Part shown: positions 1-5,999 of the stretch, one piece after another
How the letters are laid out: each line of letters opens with the position of its first letter
Numbering within the stretch: position 1 is the first letter of the stretch
Notes under the pieces: model-generated
Seen by the model: the letters and a program-made list of their open reading frames with translations, nothing else
Database searches by the model: none
Told to the model about the DNA's origin: nothing
Source of the DNA: an uncultured delta proteobacterium
Lineage (GTDB): Bacteria; RBG-13-61-14; DRUE01
DNA length: 5,999 nt
Assembly: GCA_903897985.1 (NCBI GenBank)
Contig: CAIUDS010000256.1
Span: 1 to 5,999 of the forward strand
Reading direction: 5' to 3'
Made by a program: the position numbers and the translations under genes

Positions 1-135
1 CTGATCCTGAAAAGCCCGAACGCTTCTGAGCAATGGCAAAAGTGCGGGGAGATTTACCGGATGAACCCGCCAATGTTCAAGCCCCAGGAGGCGGAGCTCT
101 CCCAGGCATTAAAACGCTTCGAGAAAATGAGATAA
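1..135 (+). CDS. C-terminal end of a TPR-tailed membrane protein (5'-truncated by window edge)
   Basis: Frame 1 is open from the left edge and stops at TAA 133-135, giving 44 visible residues. They resemble the C-terminus of the next gene. With the local alignment starting at KSP, the shared pattern includes KSP, A, QW, C, EIY, NP, F, E, QAL and R, about 18 identities over 41 aligned residues with no gaps. The fragment is therefore probably the tail of a paralogous multi-pass membrane protein with C-terminal TPR-type helices, but no membrane or catalytic part is visible. The stop codon lies 12 bp before the next start, on the same strand, so the two are probably co-transcribed. The molecular function is unknown. 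That this is a real coding end is well supported; assignment to the full family architecture is inferred from the paralogue. Confidence 0.8.
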   Translation: MILKSPNASEQWQKCGEIYRMNPPMFKPQEAELSQALKRFEKMR

Positions 136-137
136 GG
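132..137 (+). promoter_or_regulatory. Weak ribosome binding site for the 746-aa membrane protein
   Basis: The sequence ATAAGG, overlapping the upstream TAA stop, lies 10 nt before the ATG at 148. It is only a partial Shine-Dalgarno match. Its overlap with the upstream stop codon suggests translational coupling between the two tandem genes. Confidence 0.35.
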
Positions 138-147
138 TTTCCCCGGC

Positions 148-2388
148 ATGGCTAAGAAGAAGGCCAAAACGAAAAACCTAAGCAAGCAACCTCCGGCCGG
201 GCTCAGTGCCGCCGAAAGTAATTTATTGAAACAACCTCCAACCCGCAGACCCCAAAGGGACAAAATTTTATCCTGGTTATGCCTATCCGGTATCATTATT
301 CTTGCCTTCCTCCTTAATTTGCACACGCTGACGGATACGGACATCTTCTGGCACCTCACGACCGGGCAAATTATCTGGACGACCCATCAGGTGCCTCAAA
401 AGGATATCTATTCCTTTACCGTGGCGGGCAAGGAATGGATTGATTCCCAATGGTTGTTCCAACTGATCATATATGTTCTTTATCGCTTTTCCGGCTATAG
501 CGGCATGATCCTGTTCGGCGCTTTGCTCAGCGCCATCACCTGGGCTCTGGTACTCGGCCCCGGCTATAACGGCAAGAAATATTTCTTCATCATCTTGCTG
601 GCCCTGGTTTCCCTGCTCGCGGGAGCCGACCGGATGAAGCTCAGGCCCGAGCTATTGACTTTTTTCTTCCTGGCCCTGGAAATATTCCTGCTTGATAAAT
701 ATCAGCAGGGCAAGAAATATGTCCTATCTCTGCTGCCCCTTTTGCTTTTGCTCTGGGTGAACAGCGAGGGGCTTTGGCCGATATATTTTTTCGTGCTGGC
801 GGTTTTTTTATGCGAGGATATCCTTCGCCTTCCTCGCTTGGGCCTGAGCCGATACCTGAAGAGGAGTTCTCCGGAACCGGCCCGGAGTGCGGTCTGGAGG
901 CTGGGGATTTGTTTTCTGAGCTCCCTTCCTCTGGCGTTGGTCAATCCCCATGGCTACCGGGGCGCGGTCTTTCCCCTGCAGCTCTTACGGGAAATTTCCT
1001 CCGCGGAAGGTTTTTTCGGAAAGATGATCGGCGAGTTTCAAAGTCCATTTCTGTTTCTCGACGGGTTCAGTCGTTCAATGTATATCGCGGTGATCGTCTT
1101 GTCATCATTATGCTGGCTGATGCTGTTATTGCGGCGAAAGGTTTATCCCGCGGCCTTTCTGGTCTGGGCGGTTTTTCTTTATCTTTCCATCAGCGCGCTG
1201 CGCAATGTGGCCCTGTTTGCGCTGGTTACGCCCGCTCTGCTCAGCAAGGTTTTGGCCGGAAATTTAGCAGAGGAAGTTCTGCCGCGGAAGCGGGTTTTTG
1301 CTCGAGCGGCCCGGCTTCGCCCCTTGGGGGCGGCCGGGATCTTGATCTTTATGATTGGGCTCGGCGCCGAAATAGCATCCAACAGATTTTTTATTCGGAA
1401 TAAAACTTTTTACCGGTTTGGAGTTGGGGCTTTGGAAACGGAGTACCCCATCCGGGCCGCGCAGTTTCTGAAATCCATTCCCGGCGCTCCGGGGCAAAGG
1501 GAAAATTTGAAGATATTTACCGACCTGGACGCGGCCGGATATATTATCTGGGCCGGGTACCCGGAATGGAAGGTATATACCGATCCGCGCTTGGAGGTCT
1601 ACGGGGAAGAGTTTGCCAAACATTTTGTATCTTTGTTCCAGGACTGGGCGGCTTTTGAAGCTGAGGATTTGAAATACAATTTTGATGCGGTATTTTTAAG
1701 CGGTCTGCTCAAGGGCATGGGCTTCATTGAGACCATGTATTCCAGCCCGAACTGGACCCTGGTGTATTTTGACGGCCAGAGCATTATTTTTCTGAAGCAT
1801 CCCACGGCCGCGGCTGGACGATCTTTTCTTGAGAATGCGGTCCGGACCTATCGGCTGGACCTTAGCCGAGGTCTTCCCGGCCCGCTTTCCCAAAATCTGG
1901 GTGGACCGTGGCTGGCGGGGGAGCGCAAAAACCGCGGAATTATTCTGGGGGTCCTTGGATATCCGCAATTGGCTTTGCCGGAATTTACCGAGGCGCTAAA
2001 AATTATTCCCGGGGATAATGATTTGGAGTATAGTCTGGGATGGGCCTTGTTTAAATTGGGACGATATGAGGAAGCGCGATCCCATGTGGGAAAGGCCGCG
2101 GAAGCGGATCCGGATTTCATTCCCTACCGCATTCTCCTGGCCTGGGACGATGTCAAGCTGGGGCAAACCGAGTTGGCGATTCAGGGCCTCCGGGAGGCCT
2201 TGGAAAAGAATCCTATGGAAATCAGTGTTTGCATAAACCTGGCCAAGATTTATGAGACGATCAAGAGTCCAGGCGCGCTGGATCAATGGCGGTATTGTCT
2301 CGAGATTTACCAATCCAACCCCCAGGCCTTCAGCGCCAGCGCCGGGGAAATTTTCCAGGCCTTGCAGCGCCTGCAACCGGGAAAATAA
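148..2388 (+). CDS. Multi-pass membrane protein, GT-C-like N-terminal region with C-terminal TPR tail
   Basis: The 746-aa product starts with a lysine-rich cytoplasmic stretch (about 1-40), then about eleven hydrophobic segments (near 42-59, 103-112, 119-136, 145-160, 168-182, 191-206, 211-222, 251-267, 311-328, 333-370, 393-409). A first extracytoplasmic loop carries DTDIFWHL (63-70), then KDIYSFT and a W-x-x-x-x-W-L-x-Q pattern (85-105). Other landmarks are LRPELL (165-170), VNPHGYRG (265-272), ALRNVALF (350-357) and a soluble segment with FTDLDAAGY and YTDPRLEVYG (457-486). Residues from about 600 to 693 form two to three TPR-like repeats (GWALFKLGRYEEA). Acidic-residue-plus-WH motifs in the first loop are typical of large uncharacterised membrane families resembling GT-C lipid-linked sugar transferases, so a cell-surface glycan role is possible but unproven. 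ATG 148 is preferred because it follows the upstream stop closely and precedes the first membrane segment. Confidence 0.85.
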   Translation: MAKKKAKTKNLSKQPPAGLSAAESNLLKQPPTRRPQRDKILSWLCLSGIIILAFLLNLHTLTDTDIFWHLTTGQIIWTTHQVPQKDIYSFTVAGKEWIDSQWLFQLIIYVLYRFSGYSGMILFGALLSAITWALVLGPGYNGKKYFFIILLALVSLLAGADRMKLRPELLTFFFLALEIFLLDKYQQGKKYVLSLLPLLLLLWVNSEGLWPIYFFVLAVFLCEDILRLPRLGLSRYLKRSSPEPARSAVWRLGICFLSSLPLALVNPHGYRGAVFPLQLLREISSAEGFFGKMIGEFQSPFLFLDGFSRSMYIAVIVLSSLCWLMLLLRRKVYPAAFLVWAVFLYLSISALRNVALFALVTPALLSKVLAGNLAEEVLPRKRVFARAARLRPLGAAGILIFMIGLGAEIASNRFFIRNKTFYRFGVGALETEYPIRAAQFLKSIPGAPGQRENLKIFTDLDAAGYIIWAGYPEWKVYTDPRLEVYGEEFAKHFVSLFQDWAAFEAEDLKYNFDAVFLSGLLKGMGFIETMYSSPNWTLVYFDGQSIIFLKHPTAAAGRSFLENAVRTYRLDLSRGLPGPLSQNLGGPWLAGERKNRGIILGVLGYPQLALPEFTEALKIIPGDNDLEYSLGWALFKLGRYEEARSHVGKAAEADPDFIPYRILLAWDDVKLGQTELAIQGLREALEKNPMEISVCINLAKIYETIKSPGALDQWRYCLEIYQSNPQAFSASAGEIFQALQRLQPGK

Positions 2389-2405
2389 AGGCGGAATTAT
2401 TTCCG
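2382..2405 (-). terminator. Weak intrinsic terminator candidate after rnhC
   Basis: On the minus strand a short hairpin, CGGAA-ATAA-TTCCG (2392-2405), is followed by CCTTTATTTT, about 19 bp beyond the rnhC stop. The stem has only 5 bp and the T-tract is interrupted, so this is a weak call. No terminator with a T-run is visible for the convergent plus-strand gene in this 35-bp gap. Confidence 0.25.
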
Positions 2406-2423
2406 AGGCGCGGCCGTTCAAGG

Positions 2424-3302
2424 CTAATGGGGGCCGATAATCTTGGCGGTGGTCTTGAAATGGATTTTCGCGGCTTCTTCCAATGCTCCTTCCCCGGCTT
2501 TATTTACGAGTTGTCTTCCGGCCTCGAGGGTGAGGTCGGACATGCCCTTGGGAAGGTTGACCCCGAAATGTTTGGAAAGCTGCTCGAGCCGTTGCAGGAA
2601 TTCCGCCCGGGCCAGGATGCTGGCGCAGGCCACGGCTAGGTCTTCTTCGCCCCGGTGTCTCTGAACCAGCTTGATGTTTTTTCCTTTTTGCATAAGCGCA
2701 TTCAGGATCAGGCTCTCATCGCCGAACTGGTCCGAGACCGCGAGTTGGACCGGATGTTTTTCGAGCAGGTTCTCGATCGCGCGCGCGTGGCCCCAGGCCA
2801 GGATGCGGTTGACATTTTTCATCTGGAGATGAAGTTCGTTATATTTTTTCGGCCCGATGGCGATTTTGGTGTGGGGCAGGATTTTTTCGAGTTCCGCCGC
2901 GGTCTTTTTGATCGAGGAATCGGAAATGGATTTGGAGTCCCGGACCCCGAGCCGGATCAGGGCCGGCTCCTGTTCGGGCGTGAGCAGGGCGCCCGCGATC
3001 ACCAGCGGCCCGAAATAGTCGCCTTTGCCGGACTCGTCCACCCCGATCCTCGGCTCGGACTTCCTGGTCCAGCCGGTCTTGACCAGGCCCATCAGATAAA
3101 GCTCCTCGGCCAGGTCCGCGGCATCGCTGCCCTGGATCACCAGTTTGCCCGAGGGGTACCAGTTGAGCACGGAGTCCCCATGCCGGGCCTGAAACCCGTA
3201 AGGGATTTCCGTGATCTCAGCCCCGAGCCGGCGCAGGAACTTTTTCAGTTCCTGCCAGCTTGACTCCGGGAAGGGGAAGCTAAAATTTGTAACCTGGCTC
3301 AC
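2424..3302 (-). CDS. rnhC: Ribonuclease HIII
   Basis: The 292-aa product is a type 3 RNase H, which cuts the RNA strand of RNA/DNA hybrids (R-loops, Okazaki primers) in the cytoplasm with divalent metal. Residues 1-80 are the N-terminal substrate-binding domain typical of HIII, with the signature VLNWYPSGKLVIQG (45-58). The catalytic domain begins with GVDESGKGDYFGPLV (87-101), which carries the metal-binding pair D89-E90. RDSK (121-124) follows. AVSDQFGDE (188-196) supplies D191 and D195, with the four-residue spacing I recall for the HIII active site. LAVACASILAR (222-232) is also a family motif. Length is typical of the family (about 290-310). The start is GTG at 3302, because no ATG precedes residue 71 and the N-terminal domain needs it. 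Only 6 bp separate it from the upstream stop and there is no clear Shine-Dalgarno, so translation is probably coupled. All active-site residues are present. Confidence 0.96.
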   Translation of the reverse strand: MSQVTNFSFPFPESSWQELKKFLRRLGAEITEIPYGFQARHGDSVLNWYPSGKLVIQGSDAADLAEELYLMGLVKTGWTRKSEPRIGVDESGKGDYFGPLVIAGALLTPEQEPALIRLGVRDSKSISDSSIKKTAAELEKILPHTKIAIGPKKYNELHLQMKNVNRILAWGHARAIENLLEKHPVQLAVSDQFGDESLILNALMQKGKNIKLVQRHRGEEDLAVACASILARAEFLQRLEQLSKHFGVNLPKGMSDLTLEAGRQLVNKAGEGALEEAAKIHFKTTAKIIGPH

Positions 3303-3308
3303 TTTAAT

Positions 3309-4046
3309 TTAAAAGTCGAAATCTTTCTCGGCCAGGAACTCCTGCTCGCGGTAAATCAGGATGCGGTTGCAGCCCGGGCAGGTCAGCATTTTGTTTCCGA
3401 CCATGGTCTCGTTATACATCTGGGAAGGGAGCACCCGGAAGCAGGACTGGCAGATTTTGTCCACCACCCGAGTCAAGGCCTTGACCCCCAGCCGTTCCTG
3501 GATCCAGCGGTAATTTTCGAGGAAATCCTTGGGCGCCTCCAGGAGGATTTGCTCGCGCGATTTTTCCTCCGTGGGCAAGAGCGCACGGGCCCGTTCCAGC
3601 TTTTGCGCCAGGGCCTTTTTCTTTTGCTCGGCTTCCCCCTCTTCCTGGTTCAGCCTTTTGCGGGCTTCCTGCAAGCGCTGCTCTTCCTGGTCAATCTGGT
3701 CATAGGTCAGCAGGATCCCGGTTTCAATTTCCGAATTCTTCTTCTTCTGGTTCTCAATTTCCTTGAGCGTGGCCTCGTATTCCTTGTTGGTCTTCACCGC
3801 ATACAGCCGGGCATTGCATTTCACGATGTGTTCCTCGCCCTGCTGCAAATCCAATTCCCGCTTGGCCTTCTGCTTTTTCAACTCGTCCAGTTTCGCCTTT
3901 TCATCCTCCGCCCGCTTTTTCACCTCCGCATGCTCTTCCTCCATCGCCTTGACCAACTCCGGGTAGTGGTCAATAAACTGGCGCAGCCGGTCTATGCGAA
4001 GATCAACCTCTTGAAGCCGGCCCAACGGTTCCAAAAGTTTACTCAA
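3309..4046 (-). CDS. Coiled-coil protein with C-terminal C4 zinc ribbon (COG1579 / CT398-like)
   Basis: The 245-aa product is almost entirely charged helix from about 5 to 175, predicted as a long antiparallel coiled coil. It ends in a zinc ribbon whose ligands are C199-x2-C202 and C223-x2-C226 (CQSC and CPGC). This architecture and length match the COG1579 family (zf-RING_7), of which Chlamydia CT398 is a structurally known member reported to associate with sigma-54/secretion factors. The biochemical role in most bacteria is unknown; nucleic-acid or RNA-polymerase-related binding is often suggested. The family's variable central helices and the KTNKEYEA segment (85-92) are recognisable. The start is TTG at 4046, fixed by a strong Shine-Dalgarno upstream. 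It lies between the small basic gene (36 bp upstream) and rnhC (6 bp downstream), forming an apparent operon linked to nucleic-acid metabolism. Confidence 0.92.
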   Translation of the reverse strand: MSKLLEPLGRLQEVDLRIDRLRQFIDHYPELVKAMEEEHAEVKKRAEDEKAKLDELKKQKAKRELDLQQGEEHIVKCNARLYAVKTNKEYEATLKEIENQKKKNSEIETGILLTYDQIDQEEQRLQEARKRLNQEEGEAEQKKKALAQKLERARALLPTEEKSREQILLEAPKDFLENYRWIQERLGVKALTRVVDKICQSCFRVLPSQMYNETMVGNKMLTCPGCNRILIYREQEFLAEKDFDF

Positions 4047-4058
4047 GGCCCCCTCCTT
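4047..4058 (-). promoter_or_regulatory. Strong Shine-Dalgarno that fixes a TTG start
   Basis: Read on the minus strand, AAGGAGG is followed by GGGCC and then TTG at 4046-4044. The full AGGAGG core, with 5 nt spacing, decides in favour of this rare start codon for the zinc-ribbon gene. It also shows that the organism uses canonical anti-Shine-Dalgarno pairing, in contrast to its neighbours rnhC and the small basic gene. Confidence 0.85.
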
Positions 4059-4082
4059 GTGATTTCCCGCGTTCTTTCCCGC

Positions 4083-4250
4083 TCAAGTTTCCCCCGCGTT
4101 TTCCCGTTGCGCATCCACTTCCTTTTTCCAGTCCGATTTGCTTTGGCGTTTCTTTTTATCCTTATCCGGCGCTATCACCCGGCCCGGCGGAATCCTGGTC
4201 TCGCGCGCCAGCTTTTTCACAACCTTTACTTTGTTCAGTTTTCGCTTCAT
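4083..4250 (-). CDS. Small, highly basic protein of unknown function (55 aa)
   Basis: A 55-residue product starting MKRKLNKVKVVKKLARE and ending NAGET. Its first half is rich in Lys and Arg around a short RIPPGRVIAPDK turn; the second half is charged and helical. There is no signal peptide or membrane segment. It resembles nucleic-acid- or ribosome-associated small proteins in composition only; I do not recognise the family. ATG 4250 is preferred over an upstream GTG at 4304, because the longer form would translate through the terminator hairpin (4275-4292) and add a low-complexity leader. No good Shine-Dalgarno precedes the ATG, only G-rich sequence. It is the first gene of a probable operon, 36 bp ahead of the zinc-ribbon gene. 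Reality as a gene rests on position, basic composition and absence of a competing ORF; moderate confidence. Confidence 0.6.
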   Translation of the reverse strand: MKRKLNKVKVVKKLARETRIPPGRVIAPDKDKKKRQSKSDWKKEVDAQRENAGET

Positions 4251-4264
4251 GCGCCCGCCCCGGG

Positions 4265-4292
4265 AAAATAAAAAGGGCGCCCCCCGGCGCCC
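4265..4292 (-). terminator. Strong intrinsic terminator in the leader of the small basic gene
   Basis: On the minus strand, GGGCGCC, a GGGG loop and GGCGCCC form a perfect 7-bp GC stem (4275-4292), followed at once by TTTTTATTTT (4265-4274). On the plus strand there is no T-run after the hairpin, so it acts only on minus-strand transcripts. It can end the tRNA transcript, but it also lies just 14 bp ahead of the ATG at 4250, so the downstream operon must rely on read-through or conditional antitermination. Confidence 0.85.
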
Positions 4293-4370
4293 TGATAACG
4301 GCACAAATCATGGGTCGCTTCAGTAATTCGCCGCATTATCTGTCCTGGGCCTCGTTTTCATCGGCAATGT

Positions 4371-4399
4371 GTTATAGCAAATTTTCATCGGCTTTACAA
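4371..4399 (-). promoter_or_regulatory. Candidate sigma-70 promoter for the small-gene/zinc-ribbon/rnhC operon
   Basis: On the minus strand, TTGTAA (4399-4394), a 17-bp spacer and TATAAC (4376-4371) match the housekeeping consensus at 4/6 and 5/6 positions. Transcription would start near 4364, giving a leader of about 110 nt that includes the terminator hairpin. This is a pattern match in AT-richer intergenic DNA; no other evidence supports it. Confidence 0.4.
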
Positions 4400-4400
4400 A

Positions 4401-4431
4401 CCCGAAACTCAAAACTCGGAACCGGGAACCG
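4401..4431. repeat. Degenerate short-period repeat
   Basis: Just downstream of the tRNA 3' end, the units CCGAAACTC, AAAACTC, GGAACC and GGGAACC succeed each other with a period of about 7-8 bp, with variants of (G/C)GAAAC(T/C)C. They look like a decayed microsatellite. There is no coding potential. Confidence 0.3.
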
Positions 4432-4438
4432 ATTTTAG

Positions 4439-4511
4439 TGGGCCCACCAGGATTCGAACCTGGGACCCGCCGGTTATGAGCCGGCAGCTCTCCCACCTGA
4501 GCTATGGGCCC
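4439..4511 (-). tRNA. tRNA with CAU anticodon (elongator Met or Ile2)
   Basis: A complete 73-nt cloverleaf reads on the minus strand. The acceptor GGGCCCA pairs perfectly with TGGGCCC. The D arm is GCTC/GAGC with an 8-nt loop. The anticodon arm is GCCGG/CCGGC with loop CTCATAA, and the anticodon CAT lies at 4478-4476. The variable loop is 5 nt and the T arm is CCAGG-TTCGAAT-CCTGG. The discriminator is A73. The 1-72 pair is G-C and the anticodon stem lacks the three consecutive G-C pairs of initiators, so it is not the initiator tRNA. A CAU elongator decodes AUG, or AUA if TilS makes lysidine at C34; the acceptor and anticodon-arm sequence resembles known Ile2 tRNAs, but this is unresolved. 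CCA is not encoded (the next bases are CTA), so a CCA-adding enzyme is required. Confidence 0.95.
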
Positions 4512-4522
4512 GTCCAACCGCT

Positions 4523-4550
4523 ATTATAGTGGCTTTTCTCTTGGACTCAA
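4523..4550 (-). promoter_or_regulatory. tRNA promoter
   Basis: On the minus strand, TTGAGT (4550-4545), a 16-bp spacer and a perfect TATAAT (4528-4523) lie so that transcription would start near 4516, about 5 nt before the mature tRNA 5' end. This places a good housekeeping promoter immediately before the tRNA and separates it from the sigma-factor gene upstream. Confidence 0.75.
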
Positions 4551-4655
4551 TGAGGAATGGTTAAAGATCAAAAGAAAGAATTGGTGAAAAGTGGCGGGCA
4601 ACGGTTGGCCGGCTTCCTTATCAATTTATAATCTTATCATCGAAACCATTGGGGA

Positions 4656-5999
<1,344 letters not shown>

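Noticed and set aside
774..1403. 209-codon plus-strand frame inside the membrane protein
   Set aside because: Out-of-frame shadow of a GC-rich gene. The in-frame product has coherent membrane segments and motifs; this one does not.
2362..2376. Perfect 6-bp inverted repeat TTGCAG-CGC-CTGCAA near the end of the membrane protein gene
   Set aside because: It lies inside coding sequence, is followed on neither strand by a T-run, and is explained by the ALQRLQ codons.
3549..4271. 240-codon plus-strand open frame opposite the zinc-ribbon gene
   Set aside because: It is the antisense of a Lys/Glu-rich coiled coil, which always gives Leu/Phe-rich pseudo-membrane sequence. It has no family signature and overlaps two better-supported genes.
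4320..4517. 65-codon minus-strand open frame across the tRNA
   Set aside because: It reads through the whole tRNA (GELPAHNRRVPGSNPGG is a typical translated tRNA), so the long form is an artefact; only its last 13 codons are mentioned as a speculative leader ORF.
4552..4655. Search for a terminator behind the sigma factor gene
   Set aside because: The GGCCGGC-containing stretch near 4610 gives only short, imperfect stems and is not followed by a proper T-tract; no terminator is called and nothing else is recognised in this gap apart from the tRNA promoter.

Overview
The window looks like chromosomal DNA from a GC-moderate, Gram-negative, possibly candidate-phylum bacterium, with Omnitrophota, Elusimicrobiota or the wider PVC group as guesses. 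The evidence is a 3-deoxy-manno-octulosonate (KDO/LPS) gene fragment, a type 3 RNase H, a tRNA without an encoded CCA end, non-ATG starts, and large membrane proteins with TPR tails. Taxonomy is inference, because no marker is complete enough to place it.

Layout. Left part, + strand: the last 44 codons of a protein (1-135) are followed 12 bp later by a complete 746-aa multi-pass membrane protein with a C-terminal TPR tail (148-2388). The two C-termini are clearly homologous, so these are tandem paralogues. They meet a minus-strand block convergently across 35 bp. Reading right to left, that block holds a primary-sigma-factor coding region (4656 to the right edge), a CAU-anticodon tRNA with its own promoter (4439-4511), a leader with a strong intrinsic terminator (4265-4292), a small very basic unknown protein (4083-4250), a coiled-coil/zinc-ribbon protein (3309-4046, TTG start with strong Shine-Dalgarno) and RNase HIII (2424-3302, GTG start, 6 bp behind the zinc-ribbon gene). 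The last three form a probable operon. Sigma factor, tRNA, COG1579 zinc-ribbon protein and an RNase H lying together suggests a housekeeping nucleic-acid cluster.

The most remarkable item is at the right end. The sigma-factor reading frame has no region 1.1 or 1.2. Instead, with no stop or frameshift, it begins with about 50 residues matching the N-terminal half of KdsB (CMP-KDO synthetase; motifs HPSGTDRI and NIQGDEP) and switches to the sigma-70 non-conserved region near position 5847. The frame stays open to the window edge. This is either a real in-frame gene fusion or deletion, or an assembly chimera that happens to stay in frame. Read-level evidence would decide. The second point of interest is the leader of the small basic gene, where a strong terminator sits only 14 bp before the start codon, implying read-through or attenuation.
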